From the NCBI GenBank assembly GCA_965233625.1, contig OZ247499.1, positions 4,836,001-4,900,000 of the forward strand: a DNA stretch of 64,000 nucleotides. The letters run 5' to 3'. The notes under the pieces were generated by a model. The model was not told the DNA's origin and made no database searches. It saw only the letters and a list, made by a program, of their open reading frames with translations. This document shows positions 8,681 to 18,330 of the stretch, piece after piece. Each line of letters begins with the position of its first letter. Positions within the stretch are counted from its first letter, which is position 1. The stretch comes from G965233625 sp965233625. GTDB taxonomy: Bacteria > Planctomycetota > Planctomycetia > Pirellulales > Pirellulaceae. Position numbers and translations under genes: made by a program.

Positions 8681-10683
8681 TGCAGAATTTTCTATTGCTG
8701 GCTGACGATGCCGGGGCGTATGCGGCGCTGGTTACGTTTGTGGCTTACATTGCCGGGGTGCTGCTGCTGGCGTATCTTTCCAACCTGGTGCTGCAGTCGA
8801 AGTCGTTCTTAAGCGAGTATTTTCTCGGCAGCCGGTCCTTAGGCATGTGGGCGTTCGCGCTGACGTTTGCGGCGACCAGTTCTTCCGGCGGCAGCTTTAT
8901 CGGCTTCCCCGCGCTGGTGTATACGCATGGCTGGGTGGTGGCGTTGTGGATCGGCAGCTATATGATTGTGCCGCTGGTTTCGATGGGACTGCTGGCTAAA
9001 CGCCTGAACCAGATCGCGCGGCAGACCGGCGCCATCACCATCCCGGATGTGCTACGGAACCGGTTTGAAAGCGATGGCATCGGCGTACTGTCGACCGTGC
9101 TGATCGTGTTCTTTATGACATTCAATCTTATCGCCCAGTTCAAGGGCGGCAGCGTGATCTTGCAGACGCTGCTGGGCGAGATGGGCTGGTTCCAGGCGTC
9201 GGCGCGTGCGTTCAGTCCGCTGGTGCGGATGCTGCCATTTGCCGATGTGGATGCGGGCTACGTGCTGTGCCTGCTGGTGTTCGCATTGGCCGTGATTGTC
9301 TACACCACGTACGGTGGTTTCCGCGCGGTGGTCTGGACAGATGTGATGCAGGGCTTTGTCATGGTGGGCGGCGTCGTGCTGATGCTGCCGCTGGCATTGT
9401 GGCAATGCGGCGGGCTGGAAACCGCCACGCAGAAGATGGCGAAGATGACCCCGCCGCGACAGTGCTTTGTGAAACTTGAATTAGCAACGCCCGCCGATGC
9501 AGACGTTTTCATTCCTGCCCGCAGTTGGGCGCCGGTCGAAGGCGCAGATGGTTCGCGCCGCTTGTTCCGGTTGAAGCCGCCCGCCATCATTCCCGCCGGG
9601 CAGACCACGGCCATTCAAAGCGAAACCGCTCCGGTAGAAACGCCCGATGCAGACGCAGCGGTGCTGGCCGCCATCGAAATCACCACGCCCGATGAAGTCG
9701 CGTCGATCAAGGCCGAACCCTTGCCGGATGGCGTCTCGTTGACCGTACTGGATGACGACGCGCTGCTGGCGCTGAACTTCAAAGATCGTCCGAAGGAACT
9801 CCTGTACGGCAAAGATAAGGCGGGGGTTTATGTGCTGGGACCGGGGCCAAGCTACGACAGCGTGGATGGGTTTCTGCCGCTGAGCCTGGCGATTTCGTTC
9901 TTCTTCATGTGGACGTTCTCCGGCGCCGGGCAGCCGGGCAATATGGTGCGGCTGATGGCGTTCCGCGATTCGAAGACGCTGCGCCGCGCGGTATTTACGG
10001 TTTCCATCTATTACACGCTGATCTATTTTCCGCTGGTGATTATCTTCTGCTGCGCCCGCGTGCTGCTGCCCGGCTGGGAAATTCAGCCGGACCGTGTGAT
10101 GCCTGAAATGGCGAAACTGCTTACCGTGCAGGCAGGCGCCGGTTGGCTGGCGGGGCTGCTGGTGGCGGCGCCGTTTGCGGCGGTGATGTCTACGATGGAT
10201 AGCTTCCTGCTGATGATCTCTTCGGCGCTGGTCCGCGATGTTTATCAAAGGCACTACCGGCCCGATGCCAATGAGAAGCAGCTCAAGCGACTGACATACG
10301 TTGTCACTCTGGTGACCGGCGCCGCCGCGATGCTGGCCGCAGTCAGTCCACCGAAATTCCTTCAAGACATTATCGTCTTCACCGGCAGCGGACTTTCGAC
10401 CAGCTTTCTGGCCGTGGTGGCGCTGGGCATGTACTGGCCGCGTTTTAACCGTGGCGGTGCGCTGGCGTGCATGCTGGGCGGATTTTCAATGCACATTCTG
10501 CTGTACGCGGTTGGTTATGCGATGTACGGCAAAATGCAGCCGCTGCAACCGCTCGGCTTTCATCCATTCATGGCCGGCGCCGTGGGGTCGTTCACGGCGG
10601 GAATCTTTGTCACACTCGTAACGCCGCCGCCCGCGCCGCATCTGGTGCAGAAGTTCTTTTACGCGAAGCCGTCAGAAGGTTGA
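8677..10683 (+). CDS. Sodium:solute symporter (SSS family, PanF-like) with a large internal insert
   Basis: A 668-residue polytopic transporter. The core has the SSS features: FLGSRSLGMWAFALTFAATSSSGGSF for TM2, the YTTYGGFRAVVWTDVMQGFVM signature and a GSGLSTSFLAVVALGMYWPRFN region. By family it couples Na+ entry to uptake of a small solute. The pairing with a YhdT-like gene suggests a pantothenate-type substrate, which is inference. Odd feature: between the TM carrying LMLPLALWQ and the one beginning DGFLPLSLAI lies a hydrophilic insert of about 140 residues, acidic and Pro/Ala rich, far longer than usual loops. The start may be GTG 8677 or ATG 8680; both overlap the previous gene. Confidence 0.9.
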   Translation: MMQNFLLLADDAGAYAALVTFVAYIAGVLLLAYLSNLVLQSKSFLSEYFLGSRSLGMWAFALTFAATSSSGGSFIGFPALVYTHGWVVALWIGSYMIVPLVSMGLLAKRLNQIARQTGAITIPDVLRNRFESDGIGVLSTVLIVFFMTFNLIAQFKGGSVILQTLLGEMGWFQASARAFSPLVRMLPFADVDAGYVLCLLVFALAVIVYTTYGGFRAVVWTDVMQGFVMVGGVVLMLPLALWQCGGLETATQKMAKMTPPRQCFVKLELATPADADVFIPARSWAPVEGADGSRRLFRLKPPAIIPAGQTTAIQSETAPVETPDADAAVLAAIEITTPDEVASIKAEPLPDGVSLTVLDDDALLALNFKDRPKELLYGKDKAGVYVLGPGPSYDSVDGFLPLSLAISFFFMWTFSGAGQPGNMVRLMAFRDSKTLRRAVFTVSIYYTLIYFPLVIIFCCARVLLPGWEIQPDRVMPEMAKLLTVQAGAGWLAGLLVAAPFAAVMSTMDSFLLMISSALVRDVYQRHYRPDANEKQLKRLTYVVTLVTGAAAMLAAVSPPKFLQDIIVFTGSGLSTSFLAVVALGMYWPRFNRGGALACMLGGFSMHILLYAVGYAMYGKMQPLQPLGFHPFMAGAVGSFTAGIFVTLVTPPPAPHLVQKFFYAKPSEG

Positions 10684-10708
10684 ATCACGTGACCCTCAGC
10701 GCCGGGTG

Positions 10709-12286
10709 CTAATTCCCGGCGACCGCCTCTGCGGTGACAAGGTCTGTCACTTCCACCAGCTGACACGGCTCGCCGAAGTGCGGACGGCCGAGCGGGTTTT
10801 CCTTCTTCCAGTAGAAGCATTTATCCGGCGCCAGCGGCAGATCAGCGGCGAAGGTTTCGCGGAAGATCAGGCGGAACGTGTTAACCGGCGTAATGGTTTC
10901 CGGCGTCACTTCCGCGGCATCGACGCCCGGCAGGCAGAAGGCGGAGAGGATGCCGTTGCGTTTGCGGATCTGGGCGGCGAGCGGTTTTTCTGCATCGCCC
11001 TGATACATCAGCTCCGGCCCTTCGTCGGCTTGCAGCACGATAATGGGCGGGGTTTTTGAACGGGCCTGGATCGCGTCAATCGTCTGCAGGATACGCTGGT
11101 TGGTGTATGCCAGTTGCTGAGCGTAGCTCTCGCTAAGAGGCCGCTCGTTGATCTCCTGGCGTGTTGGCTGCGAACCATCCGCGTTGAACTTCCACGGATA
11201 ATGCGGCGTGATGAAGTGGGCATAGACCAGCTTCGGCGCGCCCGGTGTGGCGGCCAGTTCTTCCAGCCGGTTGAACTTTTCCAGCACCTGCTGGCGGCTG
11301 GTTTTGTTGGGCGCCAGCGGCTGAAACATGGTGTACTGAAAAACAATGTCGGTGTATTCGCTGGGCATTGCTGAGAGCCAGTAGTTCTCCTTCGCCACAT
11401 CGCACGTCCGCAGACCATCCAGCAGAGCGCCCATGTGGTAGTAGTCATAACCCGCATCGGTCAGCAGCCGCGCCACGCGGTGACGCCCGAGCATCTGTAT
11501 GTAATGTGACTTCGGCCCGAGCTGTTCGCCGTGCAGTTGCATGTTGAAGACGCTGGCCATCGAAAGATCGGTCTTCGGATAGTTCGCCCGGCTTTGACCA
11601 GCGATATGAAAACCACGCTTCCGCAGTTCATCCAGGAACGGCCCGTTATCAAAGCCAAATTCCGTCCGCAAAGTTTCTTCGTCCGCGTACCGGTCAAACA
11701 CCAGGTAATAAATATCCGGCGGCGAATCAGGCATGCTCAGCGTAATATGCTCCGGCGCCGGCTGGCCTTCGTACTGGGCGGCAGTAGGCGCGGGTGCCGC
11801 GGTGGATGCATGCATGCCGATGGTGACCAGGGGCGACGCCACCGCCAGCAGGGCGAAGACATTGGCCGCCAGAGTTAAACGGGCTTCGTCTTTGCGCAGC
11901 GGCCGCAGGCGGTCTAGCCCCGCAGCAACGAGTCCACCGGCGATCAGATACAAAACGAACTGCGGAATCTTCGCGCCGGTGCCAAGTTCTGACACCAGTC
12001 CGTTGAGTTGATACAGCAATCCGAAGCCAAGCATCGCCGCCATCACCAGCGACGTTGCCAGCCCTGCCCGGCCGCGTGTTGAATAGAACCACGACATGAT
12101 TAGGAATACGACGCCTGCGGCGATCAACGGCAACAACAACGCCGCCGCCAGATGCTGCCACAACACATCGCCCATGTTCTGTGCATAGACGGCCAGTGCG
12201 GGAAACACGGCCAGCAGAAACGGGTGGAAGGGAAAAGTCTGGCGGGGTGACGGTTCAGACACAACAGCGCTCCGGGGAAATTGCAT
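10709..12286 (-). CDS. Membrane-anchored sulfatase-like hydrolase/transferase (alkaline phosphatase superfamily)
   Basis: A 525-residue protein from ATG 12286, which has a GGGAAG site just upstream. The in-frame extension back to 12505 overlaps the neighbouring gene and looks non-native. Residues 1-175 contain about five hydrophobic helices. The rest is a sulfatase/LTA-synthase-type catalytic fold: PPDIYYLVFDRYADEETL holds the first metal-ligand strand, and KTDLSMASVF probably holds the Thr/Ser nucleophile. HFITPHYPW and LQADEGPEL follow as later metal-ligand regions. By analogy it transfers or hydrolyses phospho- or sulfo-groups on envelope glycans or lipids. It is the last gene of a minus-strand series with the HEAT lipoprotein and the collagen-like protein. 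Confidence 0.75.
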   Translation of the reverse strand: MQFPRSAVVSEPSPRQTFPFHPFLLAVFPALAVYAQNMGDVLWQHLAAALLLPLIAAGVVFLIMSWFYSTRGRAGLATSLVMAAMLGFGLLYQLNGLVSELGTGAKIPQFVLYLIAGGLVAAGLDRLRPLRKDEARLTLAANVFALLAVASPLVTIGMHASTAAPAPTAAQYEGQPAPEHITLSMPDSPPDIYYLVFDRYADEETLRTEFGFDNGPFLDELRKRGFHIAGQSRANYPKTDLSMASVFNMQLHGEQLGPKSHYIQMLGRHRVARLLTDAGYDYYHMGALLDGLRTCDVAKENYWLSAMPSEYTDIVFQYTMFQPLAPNKTSRQQVLEKFNRLEELAATPGAPKLVYAHFITPHYPWKFNADGSQPTRQEINERPLSESYAQQLAYTNQRILQTIDAIQARSKTPPIIVLQADEGPELMYQGDAEKPLAAQIRKRNGILSAFCLPGVDAAEVTPETITPVNTFRLIFRETFAADLPLAPDKCFYWKKENPLGRPHFGEPCQLVEVTDLVTAEAVAGN

Positions 12287-12374
12287 CTTCCCACGCCGCG
12301 CGGTTGCGGACTGCCAGAAGAAGACGCAGCTTAACGCTGAAGTGTACGTTGCCGTTTCGTGGCAGCAGGCGCCG

Positions 12375-14921
12375 TTACTGCCGGGCGGCCCAGGCTTTCC
12401 AGGCTGCGATGCGGCCGGTTGTATTGACGGCGCCGGTTGAGGGGTCTGTGCCGGTGACCTTTGGCAAGGCGTCGAGCGCAGATTCGCGGACCGAGGTTTC
12501 ATCATTCAGCGATTGCAGCAACGCCGCCTGAAACTGCGGGTCACGCGAATCGCCCATCGCAATGATCGCCTGGCGGCGGACGTTCTTCTCATCGTGCAAA
12601 GCAAACCGCTCAAGAGCAGCGGCGCCTTCATCGTCCTGCATCTGCAACAACGCGGCAGCAGCAGCGACACCCGTCTGCGGATTGCGATGGCGAAGCAACT
12701 GTCGAAGCGGCGATGTATCTTCCAGCGGCCCGCATTGCCCCAAAGCCGTGATGGCGGCGGCGAGCACCGTGGGTTCATTGCTTTGCAGCAGCGGCAGCAG
12801 ATGCGGAACGAACCGGGGCGAACCGCTGGAGGCGATCTCTTCGCACACAACCTTCTGCACCGCGTTGAATTCGCTGAGCAACGCACTTTCCAGCAGCGGC
12901 GCCGCAGTGGGCTGGCCATGCGTTGCCCGGACCAGATCGATTTGCGTTTCCACCGGGTCCGTGGGACGCATGTAATGCAGAATACGCGTGACGGCGATGG
13001 CAGGCAGCGGACGTACGGCGGCGCGTACCGCCAGTTTGCGGGCGGCGATACGACGGATGCTTGGCAAGTCGCTGCCCAGTTGTTCGATGGTTGCGAAGTC
13101 TTCGTCCACCGCCGGCAGGATGCGTGCGAAGATGTTGGCAGGCACCACTTCATCCGCGGGCCGCTGCTCAAGAGTGACCAATGTGTGTAAGTGTGACGGA
13201 AGTTTGTCGCCCAGTTGCTGCAACCGCTGCACGCCGGTATCGCGCAGTTTCTGGTCGCTCATGGTGGACCATTTCATCCACAGCCGGATGTCGCGCAGCA
13301 ACTGTTCCGAAGGCGGCTGATGGACGGTCGTGCCGGTTTCAGCAGTGGCAAGCTGGTTTGCAGCGGCGTCTGCCGGATTGGCGGGGTGCTGTTTGTTCCA
13401 CTGCTGACGCAGCCGCGGGGCGACGACTTCGTGTTCACCGGCAAACTGATCGACGCCCGTATCTGCAGCGGTGGGCCAGATCTTCGCCAATGCCTGAAAC
13501 GCCTCGACGCGTGTGCGGGGCGCACTAGATTCCAAGGCGCCCAACAGCAGGGGACCGGCATGGGCGACCGGCAATTTTTCGACGCCGGAAATAGCAGCCG
13601 TGCGGACCTCGATACTCTTGTCGTCGAGCAGACGCTTTAACAGTGGCACGGCCATCTGCGGTTCCGCCTGCCCCAGCGAGCGGGCTGCCTGGGCGCGGAT
13701 GCGGCGGGCTTCGTGCGTGGCGGCCGTTTGCACCGTGACCCAGTCGCCCGCATTGCCCAACGCTTCAACGGCGCCGCAGCTGATGCTCTCCAGCGACCCC
13801 GCGTAGATCTTCCGCAGAGCTTCGATAGCTTCGTCCGTGCCCAGCGCACCCAGCGTGGCGACCGCTTCCAGCTTGATGGTCTGATCTCCACCGCTGGCTG
13901 CTTTCTCGATGGCGCCGAGCGCTGGAGCATGCTGGCGGCGGGCCGCGGCCTGGAGCGCGGCGATCCTCACGCGGCCCGTGCGGCCGGATACGATCAGCGG
14001 CACTGCTTCGTGCGGGAAGGCTGCGTCCTGTTGATGTGTGATAATCTGCAGCGCGGCAATCTGCAGGGCGGGCAATGGCAGCTTGAGGGCGAAGACGAGA
14101 TCGCCGGGCTGTATCTGCTGGTTCGCCGCCAACGCAAACATGGCTTCTTCCAGCAGCAGCGCCGCATCTTCGCGTTGCTGCCGTTGCCTGGCAGTTTCTT
14201 CTTTGCTGAGTCCGTCGATTGATGCTTCGCGCTGCGAAAGGATGTCGCGTTTTGCATCGACCGTTGCTTGGAGAAACTCGTTGTCTTTCAGGAAGCCAAG
14301 CGCTTCGATCGCGGCGCGCCGTTGCGGCATGGTGGCGCTGTCGCCGTTGATAATGTCGTGCATCTGCTGCTGGTAGGGGCCAGCTAAACCGCCGCTACGG
14401 ACCGCTGGATTGCGGGCGAGTTGAATGGCGGCGGTGGTGGCGACGTATTTCTTCTTCGAGAGCAGGGCCGGTTCCAACGGCGGTGGTTGCTTGAGATCAC
14501 TCCAGCGTTTGAGACCAGGGTGCATCCAGCGCGGTGTGCGGTCGCTGCTGAATGGCTGCGTAGAGCCCGTGAGTTTCTGATACCAGGCGTCTGTGATTTT
14601 CAGATCGGCCGGATCTTTGACGGCAGGGTTTTCATAAACGATAAGAAGCTTTTCGAGGGCGGCGATCTGCGCTGGCAGTTCGTCCTGCTTTGTTGTGGTC
14701 GCGGGATGAGCGTCTGGTTTCCGGGCTGCGGTGGCAGGCGCTGGCTCTGCTTCAGCCGCCGGTTCGCGCAGCAACTCTGTTGGGAGCGTTGGTTCGCTGA
14801 TGGAAGGCGTCCGTACGCCGGTGCAACCGCAGAGGGTTGCGAACAGTGCTAGCGTTATCCAGACGTGGATGGAAAAACGGCCGCGGGAATCAGCCCGCAG
14901 CCGTAATGTGTCTTTCAGCAT
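12375..14921 (-). CDS. HEAT-repeat lipoprotein
   Basis: An 848-residue protein with a lipoprotein signal: a basic start, a hydrophobic stretch (VWITLALFATLCGC) and lipobox LCGC with Cys33. A Pro/Ala/Glu-rich linker follows. The rest is built from HEAT-like helical pairs (for example KLEAVATLGALGTDEAIEALRKIY and AQAARSLGQAEPQMAVPLLKRLL), so it is probably an extended scaffold on the membrane. The start has a GGAGG site about 10 bases upstream. It lies 43 bases after the gene for the 651-residue secreted protein and 88 bases before the sulfatase-like gene, all on one strand. No enzymatic motif is visible. A role as an envelope protein-protein scaffold is inference. Confidence 0.8.
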   Translation of the reverse strand: MLKDTLRLRADSRGRFSIHVWITLALFATLCGCTGVRTPSISEPTLPTELLREPAAEAEPAPATAARKPDAHPATTTKQDELPAQIAALEKLLIVYENPAVKDPADLKITDAWYQKLTGSTQPFSSDRTPRWMHPGLKRWSDLKQPPPLEPALLSKKKYVATTAAIQLARNPAVRSGGLAGPYQQQMHDIINGDSATMPQRRAAIEALGFLKDNEFLQATVDAKRDILSQREASIDGLSKEETARQRQQREDAALLLEEAMFALAANQQIQPGDLVFALKLPLPALQIAALQIITHQQDAAFPHEAVPLIVSGRTGRVRIAALQAAARRQHAPALGAIEKAASGGDQTIKLEAVATLGALGTDEAIEALRKIYAGSLESISCGAVEALGNAGDWVTVQTAATHEARRIRAQAARSLGQAEPQMAVPLLKRLLDDKSIEVRTAAISGVEKLPVAHAGPLLLGALESSAPRTRVEAFQALAKIWPTAADTGVDQFAGEHEVVAPRLRQQWNKQHPANPADAAANQLATAETGTTVHQPPSEQLLRDIRLWMKWSTMSDQKLRDTGVQRLQQLGDKLPSHLHTLVTLEQRPADEVVPANIFARILPAVDEDFATIEQLGSDLPSIRRIAARKLAVRAAVRPLPAIAVTRILHYMRPTDPVETQIDLVRATHGQPTAAPLLESALLSEFNAVQKVVCEEIASSGSPRFVPHLLPLLQSNEPTVLAAAITALGQCGPLEDTSPLRQLLRHRNPQTGVAAAAALLQMQDDEGAAALERFALHDEKNVRRQAIIAMGDSRDPQFQAALLQSLNDETSVRESALDALPKVTGTDPSTGAVNTTGRIAAWKAWAARQ

Positions 14922-14963
14922 GAAACCCGCGCCTCCATTCGCGGCGGAAATCCGGTTGGCGTG

Positions 14964-15165
14964 TTATGGTCCGCCTGGACCGGCTCCTGGACCGCCTGCA
15001 TCGGGCGGCGTCATATCCAATGTGCCAGGTCCGGCGCCGGGGCCGCCAGAAGCAGCGCCGGGACCGTCAAGCGTGGCTCCGCCAGGACCACCGGGACCAG
15101 GACCACCGGGACCAGGACCAGCTGGGCCAGGACCGCCGGGACCTTCACCATCAGGTCCGCCGATA
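14964..15165 (-). repeat. Collagen-like Gly-Pro repeat coding region
   Basis: The 3' end of the secreted-protein gene encodes an irregular Gly-Pro-X tract in which Gly and Pro make up most residues. The DNA repeats GGACCAGGACCACCG-like units on the plus strand. This is intrinsically disordered or collagen-like sequence and a likely site of length change. Confidence 0.7.
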
Positions 15166-16919
15166 ACAGGCGGTGGCGTGGAAAGGTTTTCCAGCTTGGC
15201 GTTAGGCGGCAGACGGCGTACTTCGGTGGACAGGTTTCCGCTGGCGGATTCCAGTTCTTCAATAATCTTGTCGAGGGTGAGCCCCTCTTCCATTCCCGCA
15301 TCCATCACTTTATCGATCGCCTTGTCGACAGCGACCAGGTAGGTTTCGTAGGTGACATCAGGATTGGCGGGGCGGGCACCAGCTGCGGGAGCCACGGCTC
15401 TGCTGCCGACGTAGCGACGCAGGCCTGGTTCAATCTGACTGCTGCCCAACAGAATTTTCTGCACGTTGACCAGGTTAGCCATCATCTTGCGGCGCATCAG
15501 ATCTACGCGGTATTTCAGGCGTTGTTCCTCAGGGCTAAGTACGGGACCAAGCGTCCCGCCTTCTGTTCCGTAGCCAGGGCCGGCAAGGGAGCCTGGCCCA
15601 CCGAACTCCGGACCGCCCAGGGCGCCGAAGTCTTCGGACGGGCCGCCGAATTCGGGGATTCCGCCGCCGGGTGAATAACCTTCGCCCATGCCGCCGGCGC
15701 CGTTGCCCAGTAGTTTGGCTTCTTCTTTACGGCGTTCGACCTCCGCTTTGAAATCTTCTACACCCTGGCGGGCGACATCGGCGGCGATTTGCGCGACTTG
15801 CACGGCGTGCTGGGCAGGGTTGATTTTGGCTGCGGGCGGGAACTCCAGCTTGGCGAACGATGTCGCAGCAACCAGGCGGAAGCTGACCGGCAGTTCCACA
15901 TCTTTGTAAATCGATTCCAACAGGTTGGCGACGTTGTTATTGATGCCTACATCACGGAAGTCGCCGAGAATGCGGATCGCTTCGCGCCGTAGCCACATAT
16001 GTCCTTCGGCGGAACGACCCGCGGGTGGCTTATCCTGCGAAGCCAGTTTGAAGACGGGTCCAAGCACCGCATTTTTGGCGGCGCCAGGCATCCGCTGATC
16101 CGCGCGGCGTTGCCCATCGAGATAGGCGTGACGACCAATGCCAATCAGCGCGGCGACCTTCAGCACGTCTACCTGTTTGGGGTCCGACAGCGTCTGCACC
16201 ATGAAGCCCAGCGCTGGCAGGTGGGCCCTGGGTAGTTGCTTGGAGTCGCCCGACAGAACCGCTTCGTCTGTGTTGAGCTGGCCGATAATCAGCATGGCGT
16301 TATAGCGTGACGCCGGGTGGTAATTGCCGCTGGCGATCCGTTTCATGTAGTCCAGCGTCAGCTTGACCATGAAATCGTGGGCTTCCTTCGACTTGACGCG
16401 TTGCAGGTAACCCTGCACCAGTTGCGACTGAATATCGGTCAGGTTCTGGACGGGAAGCTGCTTGGCGTTAAGTTCCGTCAGAGCGGGGAACATGTAGCCC
16501 ACCAGCCAGGTCTGCAGCGGGCTCTGGACTGAAGGACCCCAGCTGAGGCTGCTGTCGTTGACCGTCCGCGCGGCGAATTTCTTGCCATCCTGAATGCGTT
16601 TGGCGGCGTCTTCCCCTTTGAAGACGGGGGCGTAGGGCAGCTGATCGTATTTGATCTCTCCGGGCAACGGAGCCAGAGGCGTGGTGACAACCACTTCGTT
16701 TGCCGGCTTGGCAGGGCTGGGAGCAGCCTTTGGCGCCGTCTCGTTGGACGTTCCGGAGCCTGCTGCGGCCGGAGCCGTGTCGTTGGATGTGCCGCTGCCA
16801 GCAGGTGCGGGCGTTCCCGGCGCTGGCTGTTGGGCCGTTAATACGCTGCTCAGTGCAGCGCAGGTGAGCACCGCGGCGGCGAGCGTTAACGTCCGCTGAA
16901 AGAGTTTGAATTTAACCAT
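14964..16919 (-). CDS. Secreted protein with HEAT-like helices and a collagen-like Gly-Pro tail
   Basis: A 651-residue protein. The start is fixed at ATG 16919 by the AGGAGG site that ends 9 bases upstream; a GTG at 16940 lies upstream of that site and is unlikely. A signal peptide (KLFQRTLTLAAAVLTCAALSS) ends near LTAQQ. A Pro/Ala/Gly/Ser/Thr linker with a duplicated GSGTSN(D/E)TAP unit follows, then a helical body with HEAT-like segments (MLIIGQLNTDEAVLSGD, REAIRILGDFRDVGINNNVANLLESIY). A Gly-rich patch is near residue 410, and the C-terminus is an irregular Gly-Pro repeat (units such as GPGPGGPGPGGPG). It probably works outside the cytoplasm with the HEAT lipoprotein encoded next. No catalytic motif is seen. 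Confidence 0.75.
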   Translation of the reverse strand: MVKFKLFQRTLTLAAAVLTCAALSSVLTAQQPAPGTPAPAGSGTSNDTAPAAAGSGTSNETAPKAAPSPAKPANEVVVTTPLAPLPGEIKYDQLPYAPVFKGEDAAKRIQDGKKFAARTVNDSSLSWGPSVQSPLQTWLVGYMFPALTELNAKQLPVQNLTDIQSQLVQGYLQRVKSKEAHDFMVKLTLDYMKRIASGNYHPASRYNAMLIIGQLNTDEAVLSGDSKQLPRAHLPALGFMVQTLSDPKQVDVLKVAALIGIGRHAYLDGQRRADQRMPGAAKNAVLGPVFKLASQDKPPAGRSAEGHMWLRREAIRILGDFRDVGINNNVANLLESIYKDVELPVSFRLVAATSFAKLEFPPAAKINPAQHAVQVAQIAADVARQGVEDFKAEVERRKEEAKLLGNGAGGMGEGYSPGGGIPEFGGPSEDFGALGGPEFGGPGSLAGPGYGTEGGTLGPVLSPEEQRLKYRVDLMRRKMMANLVNVQKILLGSSQIEPGLRRYVGSRAVAPAAGARPANPDVTYETYLVAVDKAIDKVMDAGMEEGLTLDKIIEELESASGNLSTEVRRLPPNAKLENLSTPPPVIGGPDGEGPGGPGPAGPGPGGPGPGGPGGATLDGPGAASGGPGAGPGTLDMTPPDAGGPGAGPGGP

Positions 16920-17293
16920 CTTGAAAAGCCTCCTCTTCACGCCCCACGTTCCATCACCCCTGATAACGGAAAACGCAGAAAAATGAAATCGAGATGTTTA
17001 ACCGAAAAGTGGCAGCACTGCATGCAAACCTAGCCAGCTTACAGTCTCCCGGCGCCGGCAAAACCTTATAAGCCACGGGCGAAAGCGCGTAGAAACGCCA
17101 TTCAGCCGCATTACAAAGGTCACAACCGGCGAAATCCGCGGGCGCAGTTCCCCTGTTCCAGAACAGAAACCACTCCCCGTACCGTTAACAATACTTGAAT
17201 CCGGCGCGAAATGTCAATTTTTAAGCTTCCAGCCGGCAACTTTTACGCAATCACCTGCCTACAATCGTCAGCGCCAAGTTAAAGAAACAGCTG
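16920..17293 (-). promoter_or_regulatory. Intergenic region with candidate sigma-70-type promoter for the 651-residue secreted protein
   Basis: On the minus strand a perfect TTGACA (17213-17218) is followed after 18 bases by TATTGT (17189-17194), which matches 4 of 6 bases of the -10 consensus. It would give a leader of about 260 bases before ATG 16919. The region also lies downstream of the MBL gene stop, but I see no clear terminator. No open frame of note is present. Confidence 0.4.
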
Positions 17294-18313
17294 TTACATC
17301 CGGCACAGAGGAGTTGCGTTGGCGGAAAGGGCATCAACTTCATTCTGATGATCTGGCAGTCGTTCAATAACCACACCTTGACTGTCCAGCGTCGCCACAA
17401 TGGTTCCTGCGCAACCCACTCCCTGCCCTACGGCACAGGCCGAAGGCTGTGTGACTGGCTGCAATAGTGAAGGGGCATAAGACTGCGGACTGGCAACGCA
17501 CTGGGACGTTAGTTGCGTACAGATGACAATGGCACCCTCCGTGACAGCTTCCCGGGCGTGATCGGCGACCGGGTGACCATACGTGTTGCCCGTCCCAGCA
17601 CTGACGACAACGTAACGGGCATCCACCACTTTAGAATAAAACCAATGGAAGCAATTCCGATAACCGTGGAAGTCGTCTTTACCTTTATTTAGTTTTCCCG
17701 AGTGGTGCGGCGCGGCGATGATATCGCACAGCAGCCTGTTTCCTTCCCGCTTGATAAGCGCTTTAAACGCCTTCTTGCCGGCATCTCCTGGAAACAGCAC
17801 TTTCCCGTTTGCGTGCTCCAGCATCAGCACCCCACTGCCCTGATTGCCATCTTTCTGAGCTTGGGCGTCTAGCGACTCCGAAAAATCTGGATATAGAATT
17901 GTGAGTACGGCCGGAGCTGCATGGCAAGACAGAGGAATCTTGCCGTAACTGTGGTGAACGCGTTCCAACCTATCAATTTTGTACTTTTTCTGATTGTCGC
18001 TCTGATTACGGATGAGGGTGTAAATCTCGTTTGACCTGATATCTTCCGCGGGGCGTTCTTGAGGCAGATAGAACCATTGAATTTGGTCGATGTGGTTATC
18101 AAGTAACGCTGGTACACCGCCGATGTGGTCATCATGCCAATGGGAGAGGATCACCGCCTCAATCCGAGAGGGTTTGATAGTTTTCAGCAGTCTAACCAGC
18201 GCGGAGGCCGATTTACCACAGTCGATCACCACGACAGAGCCGCCTGGTAATAGGATGACCTGACTTGTTCCCTGTCCCACATCCAGAAAGTAGACTACCG
18301 TAGATTTCGACAT
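17294..18313 (-). CDS. MBL-fold metallo-hydrolase (ComEC/Rec2-C-like) with Cys-containing tail
   Basis: A 339-residue soluble metallo-beta-lactamase-fold protein. The first strand-loop (YFLDVGQGTSQVILLPGG) and the metal motif LSHWHDDHIGG (HxHxDH) are intact. Later ligand regions are VLFPGDAGKKAF and IAAPHHSGK. This matches the stand-alone relatives of the C-terminal ComEC domain; there is no membrane part and no signal peptide. Odd feature: after the catalytic fold a roughly 90-residue tail carries spaced cysteines (ICTQLTSQC, SACAVGQGVGCAGTIVATL), which may bind a metal or form an interaction site. It is the last gene of a tight three-gene unit (17-base gap). Nuclease or nucleotide hydrolase activity is plausible but inferred. 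Confidence 0.85.
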   Translation of the reverse strand: MSKSTVVYFLDVGQGTSQVILLPGGSVVVIDCGKSASALVRLLKTIKPSRIEAVILSHWHDDHIGGVPALLDNHIDQIQWFYLPQERPAEDIRSNEIYTLIRNQSDNQKKYKIDRLERVHHSYGKIPLSCHAAPAVLTILYPDFSESLDAQAQKDGNQGSGVLMLEHANGKVLFPGDAGKKAFKALIKREGNRLLCDIIAAPHHSGKLNKGKDDFHGYRNCFHWFYSKVVDARYVVVSAGTGNTYGHPVADHAREAVTEGAIVICTQLTSQCVASPQSYAPSLLQPVTQPSACAVGQGVGCAGTIVATLDSQGVVIERLPDHQNEVDALSANATPLCRM

Positions 18314-18330
18314 TCACTGCCCTAAGACTG

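Noticed and set aside
17294..18313. Naming the MBL protein comEC
   Set aside because: It has only the hydrolase fold and no membrane channel part; a competence role is not supported.
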